64,000 bases of DNA from CAYPAV01 sp964408805 (GTDB lineage: Bacteria > Pseudomonadota > Alphaproteobacteria > UBA8366). The notes under the pieces were generated by a model. It was not told the origin of the DNA. It saw only the letters and a program-made list of their open reading frames with translations, and did no database searches. A program made the position numbers and the translations under genes. Within the stretch, counting starts at the first letter, position 1, and each line of letters opens with the position of its first letter. Shown in pieces: positions 35,180-43,285 of this stretch. The stretch spans positions 1 through 64,000 of the forward strand of contig CAYPAV010000007.1 of assembly GCA_964408805.1 (NCBI GenBank), written 5' to 3'.

Positions 35180-35652
35180 CATGGGTCGGGTCCGCCGATT
35201 CCAGCCAAGCCACCGCAGAGTAGCATACGCCATGCCAATCCCGCGCCCCGGAAACAAGTTCTTTCGACAGGGCCCCGCCTCGGCATCCGCCCGGGTAAAG
35301 CGCCGCACCGTCGGGAAGGCGCCGCCGGTATACGGCCATGTTCAATGATTCTCCTTATTGAATACTCTATAATATCTCACGATTATCATCGGTTTTTTAA
35401 ATATGACTTAATATTTTGGATTTTTATTGTTTAGAAGTAATTATTTTATTGTAATTAAGGTTAAACGAAAGTAAATTCAGTATTAGGCGATGTTGAATTT
35501 ATTGTATTTTGGATGACAGCAAGAAATGCATGAGATGAGTTTGGGGGTCTTTTTGACGGGCTTCGCAATCACTCAAGTATTGGATATGACAAAGGCTGGC
35601 CGCGTATCGGCGCCGATCGACTTCTTCTCCTTCGGCGGGGAGGTATAGAGTC
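35180..35652. other. Gene-free stretch with AT-rich island B
   Basis: 473 nt between the methyltransferase and the divergent PP2C gene. 35180-35340 is normal in GC and may be an extension of the methyltransferase. 35345-35535 is strongly AT-rich, carries TAATTATTT at 35438-35446, and shows no ORF, RNA gene or terminator hairpin. It must hold the promoters of both flanking genes. Confidence 0.6.
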
Positions 35653-36444
35653 TTGGCTTGGGTCGCGGCGGTAGATTATCGGAAGGGCATTGGCGAGGCC
35701 GCCGACGGCAAACCCTGCCGGAACTTCGGCAAACTGGAAAAACTGGATAATGGAATCGTCCTTGGCGCCGTGGCCGATGGCGCGCTCGGCGTGCCGCAAT
35801 CGCATATCGGCGCGAAGACGGCGGTTCGCGCGGCGATGGCCGGTTTGAAGTCCGCGCGGCGGGATGTCGAGGCGGCGCTGGCGGATACGGCCGGCGACGG
35901 AGCGAATGTCCTTTTCGACCAGATCTTCGAGGATGTGGCATTGTCGCTGCGGAAGGCCGCTTTCGAACAGGTCGCGTCGCTGTCGCGCCTGGCCTGTTCG
36001 CTGATCGTCTTTTGCGCCGATGCCCGCGGCTTGATCGCCATGCAGGTGGGCGAGGGGTATCTCGTCTATCGTCAGCGCGGCGGGGGATACGATTTCGTTT
36101 TTGACGACACGCCGGCTCCCGCAGATTTCATTACCGCCACGGATGCTCGCGCGGGCATGCGGGTTTCCCGACGCCGCGGCGCCATGCAGTTCCTCTGCGT
36201 CGCGAGCGGCGCCTTGCAGCCGCTCTCGATCGATCAGGGAGATGGTGCTCCCATCGAGCCCTTCTTCCGGTCGCTGGACCGCTATGCCTCGGTGGCGATC
36301 GACGACGGCGAAGTGCATCGCGGCATACGCGAGTTCCTGCGGTCCGATCGATTAAGCCGCGAGATAGATACCGATTTGGCGCTAGCGCTCTGCCGTTACC
36401 GGGAACAAAGCGCCGTTCATGCCGTGGCGGGTTACGCGAAATAG
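35653..36444 (+). CDS. PP2C-like protein serine/threonine phosphatase
   Basis: 263 residues from a TTG preceded by GGGGAGG. The fragments GAVADGALGVPQSHIGAKTAVRAA, SLSRLACSLIVFCAD and MQVGEGYLVYR match the PP2C_2 fold; the Asp of VADG is a metal ligand. The final Asp expected near the C-terminus may be that in DTDLALALCRYR. No kinase, VWA or FHA partner is adjacent, although such phosphatases often belong to that kind of trio. Cytoplasmic. Confidence 0.8.
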   Translation: MAWVAAVDYRKGIGEAADGKPCRNFGKLEKLDNGIVLGAVADGALGVPQSHIGAKTAVRAAMAGLKSARRDVEAALADTAGDGANVLFDQIFEDVALSLRKAAFEQVASLSRLACSLIVFCADARGLIAMQVGEGYLVYRQRGGGYDFVFDDTPAPADFITATDARAGMRVSRRRGAMQFLCVASGALQPLSIDQGDGAPIEPFFRSLDRYASVAIDDGEVHRGIREFLRSDRLSREIDTDLALALCRYREQSAVHAVAGYAK

Positions 36445-36448
36445 AAGG

Positions 36449-37123
36449 TTAGATCTTTTCGCGGGTTCGCAGCATGTGCCAACCCGCGAGACCGATGAAT
36501 ATGATCAGCGCTAGATTGAACGGCATGGCGAGGAACGAGGCGGCGTCATACGCGGTCAATGGGCCGCCCAGCATGGTGCCGATTCCGGCGATGAGGCCAA
36601 GCCATCCAAAACTTCGTGGAAATCGTCCCGAGACGCCGACTCCGCGTCCGTAGACGCCCGCCGTCGCACCTATCAGAATGGCGGTGACCGCCGCCATGCC
36701 GATCCCCACTTGATGCAACGCGAAGGCGGCCCGAAACGCCGCGTTCTTCTCCGCCGGCGGAACGGCCAACCAAGCCTCGACCAGCGATTTGAGAGCGATG
36801 CCCTCAACCGCCTGCGAGACGGCGGCGGCGGCCAAACTGGCGGCACCGATACCGACGCCGAGGCGAACATGCCAGCGCGCGGGCGTGGTCACGATTAGAT
36901 CGTGCAGGGCCACGAAAAACGTGAAGACCAGCAGGTACCCGACGAATTGATCAAGACGGATGGTCGTCCAAACCGCATCGGCGCCGATTTCCCGAAAGAC
37001 GGCGCGGATATCACCGGGGTCGGCCTCCAACGGATGAAATCCGACCGTCACCAGCAGCAGGATGGCTCCCATGACACCCGCCAAGCCGCCGATCCGGGTC
37101 AGCCTGTGTTTCGACTGCTCCAT
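36449..37123 (-). CDS. Six-helix membrane protein of unknown function
   Basis: 224 residues from the ATG at 37123; the frame is open far upstream, but there it runs through the amidohydrolase gene. Six hydrophobic helices are visible (about 12-30, 52-75, 88-110, 125-150, 168-188 and 192-215). The style is that of DUF4386-like integral proteins, with no charged catalytic motif. It follows the N-carbamoyl amidohydrolase by 14 nt and is probably co-transcribed. Function unknown. Confidence 0.75.
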   Translation of the reverse strand: MEQSKHRLTRIGGLAGVMGAILLLVTVGFHPLEADPGDIRAVFREIGADAVWTTIRLDQFVGYLLVFTFFVALHDLIVTTPARWHVRLGVGIGAASLAAAAVSQAVEGIALKSLVEAWLAVPPAEKNAAFRAAFALHQVGIGMAAVTAILIGATAGVYGRGVGVSGRFPRSFGWLGLIAGIGTMLGGPLTAYDAASFLAMPFNLALIIFIGLAGWHMLRTREKI

Positions 37124-37137
37124 ATGGGGCCGTCCAC

Positions 37138-38079
37138 TTAATCCTCGGCCGGTGCCGGTCGGCCGGGCCCGTCGACCAGGATGCCGTAGTGCCGCGGCTC
37201 GCGATTGTATTCCCAGTTCCAGCGAGCCTTCCGGGCCCTCGCGGCGCGGTCGAGATCGCAATCGGTGACGACCACTTCGTCGCCCATGGTGGTCGCCATG
37301 GTGACGATCTCGCCGGTGGGGGCGATGATGCAGCTCTGGCCGATCAACTCGCAGCCGTCCTCGATGCCGGCCTTGGCGACGCCGACCACCCAGCAACCGT
37401 TCTGATAAGCGCCGGCTTGCATCGATAGATGATTGTGGAAGTCCTGCAGGCGATCGACCTCGGGGGCCTGCGGGAAGTGGCGCGGCGTGTTGTAGCCGAG
37501 CATGATGATCTCGACGTCCTGCAGTCCCATGCAGCGATAGGTCTCGGGCCAGCGCCGGTCGTTGCAGATGCACATGCCCATGGTGCCGTCCATGGTCTCG
37601 AAAACCGGAAAGCCCAGATTTCCGGGCTCGAAATAGGCCTTCTCCAGATGCTGGAATGGCCGCCATTCCTCGTGCTCGTGGTGGCCGGGCAGATGCACTT
37701 TGCGGTACTTGCCGGCGATCTCGCCGTTCTTGTCGACCAGGATCGCGGTGTTGAAATGGCGAATGCGCCCCTTCTCCTCCGTCAGCTCCGCATAGCCGAG
37801 ATAGAAGCCGACCCCGAGCGCCTTCGATTCCCGGAACAGGGGTTCGGTCGCGGCGTTCGGCATCTCGCGTTCGAAATAGGCATCGACGTCGGTCTCGTCT
37901 TCCATGAAATAGCGCGGGAAGAAGGTCGTGAGCGCCAGCTCGGGATAGACCACCAGATCGGCGCCCCGGTCCTTGGCCTTTCGCATAAGATCGACCATGC
38001 GCGCCACCGCCGATTGCCGCGATTCGTCCTTCTCGATCGGCCCCATCTGGGCCGCCGCGACGGTAAGTATTCGTGCCAT
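37138..38079 (-). CDS. Carbon-nitrogen hydrolase, N-carbamoyl-D-amino-acid hydrolase-like
   Basis: 313 residues, the usual length for D-carbamoylase. The nitrilase triad is visible: Glu in VVYPELALT, Lys in KYRKVHLPG and Cys in MCICNDRRWPE. The blocks KVHLPGHHEHEEWRPFQHLEKAYFEPGNLGFPVF and GYNTPRHFPQAPEVD are typical of N-carbamoyl-D-amino-acid amidohydrolase, which gives the amino acid, CO2 and ammonia. No hydantoinase or racemase is nearby. The sulfatase gene is divergent. Confidence 0.88.
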   Translation of the reverse strand: MARILTVAAAQMGPIEKDESRQSAVARMVDLMRKAKDRGADLVVYPELALTTFFPRYFMEDETDVDAYFEREMPNAATEPLFRESKALGVGFYLGYAELTEEKGRIRHFNTAILVDKNGEIAGKYRKVHLPGHHEHEEWRPFQHLEKAYFEPGNLGFPVFETMDGTMGMCICNDRRWPETYRCMGLQDVEIIMLGYNTPRHFPQAPEVDRLQDFHNHLSMQAGAYQNGCWVVGVAKAGIEDGCELIGQSCIIAPTGEIVTMATTMGDEVVVTDCDLDRAARARKARWNWEYNREPRHYGILVDGPGRPAPAED

Positions 38080-38216
38080 GTCCTGTCTCCTTTTTCGGCC
38101 GGATCGCGCCTGCGGCCGCCATGCGATCTTGCTCCGTAGTCCCGCCGCGTGACAGACTCTAGCCGCCGCGCGGGCAAAGAAAAGAGAAGCCGCCGCAACC
38201 GGTCGGAGAAGAGCGC

Positions 38217-39797
38217 ATGACCAAGTCGAAAAATATCCTGTTCATCATGGCGGATCAGCTCCGATACGACTATCTCGGCTGCACCGGGCATCCGACGATC
38301 AATACGCCGAATATCGACGCGCTGGCGGCGCGGGGCGTCAATTTCTCGCGTGCTTATTGCCAGGCATCGGTCTGTGGACCGTCGCGGGTGTCGTTCTATA
38401 CCGGGCGCTACATGTTCAGCCATGGTGCCACCTACAACAACGTTCCACCGCGTGCGGGCGAGCCGACCCTGGGCGATCATTTGCGGCCGCTCGGCTACCG
38501 CGTGGGGCTGGTCGGCAAGAACCATATGATGCGAGATGCCGACGGCATGGCCCGTGTTGGGCTCGACCCTTCGAGTGATCTTGGCGTCCTGATATCCGAA
38601 TGCGGCTTCGAGCCGTGGGTGCGCGACGACGGTCTGCATCCCGAGGTCAGTCTCGATCCGGACCTCGACTATAACCGCTACCTTCGCGAGCTAGGTTATG
38701 ACGGCGGCGACAATCCCTGGCATACGGTGGCCAATTCGGCCGAGGCCCCGGACGGGGAGATCCTGAGCGGCTGGTCCATGCGGCACGCGAACCTGCCGGC
38801 CCGAGTCTCGCGCGAACATTCCGAGACCGCCTATATGACCGACCGCGCGATGCGCCAGATTGAGGCTTTGGGCGACGAACCCTGGTGCATGCATCTCTCC
38901 TATATCAAGCCGCACTGGCCTTATATGGCGCCGGATCCCTATCACGCGATGTACGGCCCGAACATGATCTTGCCGGCCAACCGCGCCCCGGCGGAGCTCG
39001 AGGACCGGCACCCCGTGGTCGAGGCCTACGGCCGGCACGAAGAGAGTGTTCATTTCAGCCGCGAGGAATGCCGCGAACGGGTAATTCCGACCTATATGGG
39101 GTTGATCTCCGAGATCGACGATCATATCGGTCGACTGATGGAGTTCCTGGGGGCACGGGGGCAACTCGACGACACGATCATCGTTCTCACCAGCGATCAC
39201 GGCGATTATCTCGGCGACCATTGGCTGGGCGAGAAGGAACTCTTCTACGAGGCGGTGATCAGGCTACCCCTAATCATCGTCGATCCCGATCCCGCGGCGG
39301 ACGGGACGCGGGGGTCGGTCGAGGACCGCTTCGTCGAAAGCATCGATTTGATCCCGACTTTCATGGAATTGGCGGGCGCCGATGCGATTCCGGACCATTG
39401 GCTGGAAGGACGTTCGCTGATGCCCCTGATACGCGGCGAAGCGCCGCCGGATTGGCGCGATGCTGTCTATTGCGAATGCGACTATGCGGTCCGCCATGCG
39501 CGCCATAGCCTCGGGCTGGAACCGGAGGAGACCCGCGCCTTCATGATCCGAACCGAGCAGTGGAAATTCATTCTCTATGACGGCCTGCCGCCACAGCTTT
39601 TCGATCTGGAGAGCGATTCGAACGAGTTGACGGACCTCGGCCGCGACGAAAATTACGGTACGATCCGCGACGATCTGTCGGAGCGCCTCTTCGCCTGGCT
39701 TCGCCGCCGAAAACTGCGCCCGACCCTCAGCAACGCCGAAATCGCCAGCCGCACCGGCACGGCCCGCGAACGCGGCTATCTCTTCGGCATCTGGTAA
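38217..39797 (+). CDS. Type I sulfatase (formylglycine-dependent)
   Basis: 526 residues. ILFIMADQLRYDYLGC opens the alkaline-phosphatase fold and holds the metal Asp residues. VCGPSRVSFYTGR is the C-x-P-S-R signature, whose Cys is converted to formylglycine by a sulfatase-modifying enzyme. TSDHGDYLGDHWLGEKELFYE completes the metal site. No signal peptide, so it acts in the cytoplasm, as choline-sulfatase and related enzymes do. A strong site, GGAGAAGAG, precedes the ATG. It is followed after 87 nt by the CoA-transferase and MaoC genes; a link is possible but unproven. Confidence 0.92.
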   Translation: MTKSKNILFIMADQLRYDYLGCTGHPTINTPNIDALAARGVNFSRAYCQASVCGPSRVSFYTGRYMFSHGATYNNVPPRAGEPTLGDHLRPLGYRVGLVGKNHMMRDADGMARVGLDPSSDLGVLISECGFEPWVRDDGLHPEVSLDPDLDYNRYLRELGYDGGDNPWHTVANSAEAPDGEILSGWSMRHANLPARVSREHSETAYMTDRAMRQIEALGDEPWCMHLSYIKPHWPYMAPDPYHAMYGPNMILPANRAPAELEDRHPVVEAYGRHEESVHFSREECRERVIPTYMGLISEIDDHIGRLMEFLGARGQLDDTIIVLTSDHGDYLGDHWLGEKELFYEAVIRLPLIIVDPDPAADGTRGSVEDRFVESIDLIPTFMELAGADAIPDHWLEGRSLMPLIRGEAPPDWRDAVYCECDYAVRHARHSLGLEPEETRAFMIRTEQWKFILYDGLPPQLFDLESDSNELTDLGRDENYGTIRDDLSERLFAWLRRRKLRPTLSNAEIASRTGTARERGYLFGIW

Positions 39798-39884
39798 TCG
39801 ACAAATGATGTATGGCACCACTGTCAGAGCGGCCGCGCCGTGCCAATTTAGATAATCGTTGAATTCGCGCGGTAACATCTATTC

Positions 39885-41117
39885 ATGCCAGAAAATGAAC
39901 GCCCTCACGATGGAACGCCTCTTGGTCGGTTCCGCGTTCTCGATCTGACACAAGTTCTATCCGGTCCGCATTGCACGCAGATGCTTGCCGATTTGGGCGC
40001 GGACGTCGTGAAAATCGAACGACCTGGTGATGGGGACGATCTGCGGAATACGCTTCCCTATAAGGGGCGCGAAGGCCACCAGGATTATTTCTATGCCAAC
40101 AATCGCTCGAAAAAGAGTGTCACGCTGGACCTCAAATCTCCGCGCGACCGAGACGTCGCGCACGCGCTGGCAGGCGAGGCGGACATCGTCGTCGAAAATT
40201 TTGCGCCGGGGACCGCCGCGCGCCTGCATATGGGCTGGGACGATCTGAAGGCCGTCAATCCACGGCTGGTCTATTGTTCGATTTCGGGGTTCGGCCAGAC
40301 TGGGCCCTATCGTGATCGGCTCGCCCTCGATCCCGTGATACAGGCGGCGGCCGGCGTTATGAGCGTGACCGGTGTGCCGGACGGTCCGCCGATGCAGGTC
40401 GGCGCGCCGCTTGCCGATGTGATGGCCGGCATGTATGCCGCCTACGCCGTCGTCGGGGCCTTGCATCGCGTGCGCGATACCGGCGAAGGTCAATTTATAG
40501 ATATCAGCATGCAGGATGCGATGGTCGCCGGACTGGGGCCGCGCATGGGTGAAACGCTGCAGGCGGGCACGGTTCCCATGCGCGCTGGAAACGAGAATCC
40601 CTTGCGTGTTCCGGCGGAGACCTTTCGCGCCGCCGACGGTCGCTATATCACCATAATCTGTCTTACCGATCGATTTTGGCCGCCGATATGCCGCGCGATT
40701 GGGCGCGAGGACCTGATCGACGATCCCCGCTACGTGAAAATCGCCGACCGCGTAACGCATCGCGCGACGCTTAACGCCATGTTGCGGGACATCTTCGCGA
40801 CGCAACCCGCCGCGGCGTGGCTGTCGCGCCTCGAGGCCGAGCGGGTTCCTTTTGCTCAGGTCACCGATTACGGGGAAGCGCTTAACGATCCGCAAATCGC
40901 GCATCGCGGCCTGATCCGCGAGCTGGATCATCCGATCTCGGGGTCGATTCGAGTCGTCGGTCCACCCTGGATCATGCCCGGGGCCGAGGTCGAGTTGCGG
41001 TCCCCGCCGCTGCTGGGTGAGCATATGTCCGATGTCCTTTGCGACTGGTTGGGTTGGGACGACGACAAGGTGAGGGCGTTCAATGACGAGCGCGACACCA
41101 ACGAGGACGGAGAATGA
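39885..41117 (+). CDS. CaiB/BaiF (class III) CoA-transferase
   Basis: 410 residues. LGRFRVLDLTQVLSGPHCTQMLADLGADVVKIERPGDGDD is the signature start, and Asp178 in APLADVMAGMYAAY aligns with the nucleophilic Asp. It is a different paralogue from the one at 16007 (clearly diverged). Its stop overlaps the first MaoC-like gene (ATGA), so the operon is CoA-transferase then a two-part hydratase. It probably makes a CoA thioester that the hydratase then acts on. Confidence 0.92.
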   Translation: MPENERPHDGTPLGRFRVLDLTQVLSGPHCTQMLADLGADVVKIERPGDGDDLRNTLPYKGREGHQDYFYANNRSKKSVTLDLKSPRDRDVAHALAGEADIVVENFAPGTAARLHMGWDDLKAVNPRLVYCSISGFGQTGPYRDRLALDPVIQAAAGVMSVTGVPDGPPMQVGAPLADVMAGMYAAYAVVGALHRVRDTGEGQFIDISMQDAMVAGLGPRMGETLQAGTVPMRAGNENPLRVPAETFRAADGRYITIICLTDRFWPPICRAIGREDLIDDPRYVKIADRVTHRATLNAMLRDIFATQPAAAWLSRLEAERVPFAQVTDYGEALNDPQIAHRGLIRELDHPISGSIRVVGPPWIMPGAEVELRSPPLLGEHMSDVLCDWLGWDDDKVRAFNDERDTNEDGE

Positions 41118-41635
41118 GCGAGCAACCAGAGGTATCGCGGGCACGGGTATCGCGGGATGAACATGGCGACCGCACGACGTTCGAGGAAATCGAAGTCGGA
41201 CAGGATCTCGGTGTCCTGGAATGGGAAGTCACGCCCGAGATGATCGAGAAACAATGCGAAATGGACGGGGACTACGACGCAATATACATGCTCGATTCGG
41301 TCTTCGGCGGACCCGTCGCACCGCCGCAAATCCAGTATCGGCCGCCACGCTGGCTGCTATCCCGCAATTTCAATATCCGCGGCGTCTTCTATCGCTGGGA
41401 AATGGAAAACGTGAATCCGATACGCCCCAACGAGCCGATCACTCTGCGTGGCAAGGTTTCCGACAAATGGATCGCCAAGGAGCGCGAGTTCGTGGAATTC
41501 GAGTTCACCGCCGAGGACAGCAAGGGCGAGACGCTCTTCATCACCCGACGCGTGCACGTACTGGACATGACGTCCCGTTCGGCGCCGCGCGACGGCGTCG
41601 GGATCGACAGCGGCGTCAAGAAGGAGCGCATCTGA
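41114..41635 (+). CDS. MaoC/FAS1-type dehydratase subunit (N-terminal half)
   Basis: 173 residues with a hot-dog fold pattern: FEEIEVGQDLGVLEWEVTPEMIEKQCEMDGDYDAIY, then NVNPIRPNEPITLRGKVSDKW. It resembles the non-catalytic or N-terminal half of split 2-enoyl-CoA hydratases 2. It overlaps the CoA-transferase by 4 nt and the next MaoC gene by 1 nt (TGATG), as expected for two subunits of one enzyme. Confidence 0.83.
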   Translation: MSEQPEVSRARVSRDEHGDRTTFEEIEVGQDLGVLEWEVTPEMIEKQCEMDGDYDAIYMLDSVFGGPVAPPQIQYRPPRWLLSRNFNIRGVFYRWEMENVNPIRPNEPITLRGKVSDKWIAKEREFVEFEFTAEDSKGETLFITRRVHVLDMTSRSAPRDGVGIDSGVKKERI

Positions 41636-42051
41636 TGCCCTGGATGACCGAGGACGTCGCTGTGGGTGCTTCGTTGCCGCCGGTATCGCGGAAGTTCAAC
41701 ATCGAGATGTTCGCCGCCGGTGGCGCCAAGAATATTCACAACGATCAGGCGGCCGCCGAACGCGAAGGCCTGCGCGCACCGATCGCGGTTGGCCCGCAAG
41801 TCGCGGCATTGATCTTCCGCATGCTCCGGACGAGCTTCGGCGACGGCTGGGTCAAAGGCGGCACCGCCTCGATCACCTTCCGCCGGCCGACATTCTGCGA
41901 CGATTTCGCCACCGCCAAGGGGGTCGTGACGGAGAAGTCCGTCGACGGCGACAATTGGTGTATCGCCTGCGACGTCTGGGTAGAAACTCAATCGGGCGCG
42001 AAGACGATCGTCGGTAGCGCGAGCGGACTTTTGCCACGGACGCAGACGTAA
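41635..42051 (+). CDS. MaoC-like 2-enoyl-CoA hydratase subunit (catalytic half)
   Basis: 138 residues from the ATG at 41635. NIHNDQAAAEREGLRAPIAVGPQVAA carries the hydratase-2 signature, with the His of the Asn/Asp-x4-His motif in NIHND. The rest (KGGTASITFRRPTFCDDFATAKGVV) fits a hot-dog fold. It likely pairs with the preceding gene as a heterodimeric enoyl-CoA hydratase (mesaconyl-CoA hydratase-like). Third gene of the operon. Confidence 0.85.
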   Translation: MPWMTEDVAVGASLPPVSRKFNIEMFAAGGAKNIHNDQAAAEREGLRAPIAVGPQVAALIFRMLRTSFGDGWVKGGTASITFRRPTFCDDFATAKGVVTEKSVDGDNWCIACDVWVETQSGAKTIVGSASGLLPRTQT

Positions 42052-42136
42052 CGACGGCGACAGCCTTCGGTGAGCGAGAAACAAGACGAAAATTAATTAT
42101 TTTCAATGCATTGTCATAATAATTTAAAATTTAACA
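42052..42136. other. Short AT-rich spacer (island C)
   Basis: 85 nt between two convergent genes. 42085-42140 is nearly all A/T and holds TAATTATTT at 42094-42102. No hairpin terminator is evident. Confidence 0.5.
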
Positions 42137-43285
42137 TTAGGTATGGGTGGCCCCCATCTTGATGTAAAGCTCCAGGATCGCATGGTTGATCCGGGTATCG
42201 GCGAAGGTGGATTCGGCGAGTGCGCGGGCGTTGTCACCGAAGCGTTTTCGTTTGGCGGGGTCGTTCGCGAGTTCGGCCAGGGCATCGGCCAACGGCTCGA
42301 CCAATCGGGCGGGGACAAGGCGGCCGGTTTCCCCGTCCCTGCAAACCTCGCGGCAGCCGGGAACATCGGTCGCGACCATCGGCAATCCGGCGGCCGCCGC
42401 TTCCAGAAGCGACTTCGGCAATCCTTCCCGATAGGAGGGCAGCACCGCGATATCGGCTCGGGCGTATTCGCCGGCGATGTCGTTCGAAGCCCCGGCCACG
42501 TCGACGATCCCGTCTCGCCGCCAAGTCTCTAATGTCTCGGCGGGGATGGCGGCCGGATTGTCGTCGCTCGGCCCGACCAGACGAATGCGAAGGGCTATGC
42601 CGCGGTCGCGCAGCAATTCGGCCGCCGCGACCAGTTCGTACAGACCCTTGTCGCGCAGCATCCGGCTGACGCAGAGCGCCACCGGCGGATCCCGGAGCGC
42701 CGTGGGCTCCGGCGAGGGTCGGAACGTCTCGATATCGACGCCGGCGCCGGGGATCGCGACGACGTGGTCCGGGTCGACACCGACCCGTCTCGTATAGAGG
42801 GCCACATCGTCGGGATTTTGCAGGATCGTCCGGCTTTGGGGCCGGTTCATCAGCCAGCGCTGCGCGGCCAGAATGAAGGGGCGAAGTGCGCGCGCCAGCA
42901 CGCCCGATGAGATAAACATGAAGCCCATGCCCGCGACCGCGTTGACGACCCGGGGCACCTTCGCCCGCCAGGCCGCGACACCGCCATAGAGGATTGGCTT
43001 TAACGCGACATGGTGGACGATATCCGGGCGTTCGCGCCGGTAGAGGGCGGTGATCTCGCGGATCGTCGCCACGTCCCGCCAGGGATTGATTCCGCTTCGG
43101 TCGATCTCGATGGGGGCGAGCCGGAGCCCGGCCGCCTCGATCGCATCGCCGTGGTCCCGGACCCGGGTGGCGACCACGACCTCGGCCCCGGCGTCCCGCG
43201 CCGCCCGGCCCAAGGCCAGGCGATGGGAGACGAAATACCAGTCCTCGCTCACCAGGTAGAGAATCTTCCGGCCCGCGAGCGTCAC
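42137..43285 (-). CDS. Glycosyltransferase family 4-type (GT-B)
   Basis: 382 residues from a GTG at 43285 that overlaps the asparagine-synthase stop. N-terminal KILYLVSEDWYFVSHRLALGRAARDAGAEVVVATRV and VHHVALKPILYGGVAA are of the kind seen in lipopolysaccharide or capsule GT4 enzymes. The C-terminal nucleotide-sugar block DIAVLPSYREGLPKSLLEAAAAGLPMVATDVPGCREV has the E-x7-E motif. It transfers a sugar from a nucleotide donor, probably in surface polysaccharide synthesis, at the cytoplasmic face. Coupled to the upstream asparagine synthase. Confidence 0.92.
   Translation of the reverse strand: MTLAGRKILYLVSEDWYFVSHRLALGRAARDAGAEVVVATRVRDHGDAIEAAGLRLAPIEIDRSGINPWRDVATIREITALYRRERPDIVHHVALKPILYGGVAAWRAKVPRVVNAVAGMGFMFISSGVLARALRPFILAAQRWLMNRPQSRTILQNPDDVALYTRRVGVDPDHVVAIPGAGVDIETFRPSPEPTALRDPPVALCVSRMLRDKGLYELVAAAELLRDRGIALRIRLVGPSDDNPAAIPAETLETWRRDGIVDVAGASNDIAGEYARADIAVLPSYREGLPKSLLEAAAAGLPMVATDVPGCREVCRDGETGRLVPARLVEPLADALAELANDPAKRKRFGDNARALAESTFADTRINHAILELYIKMGATHT

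Noticed and set aside
37124..38122. Upstream half of the long minus-strand frame that ends at 36449
   Set aside because: It lies over the amidohydrolase gene in a shifted frame; only the part after the ATG at 37123 reads as a membrane protein.
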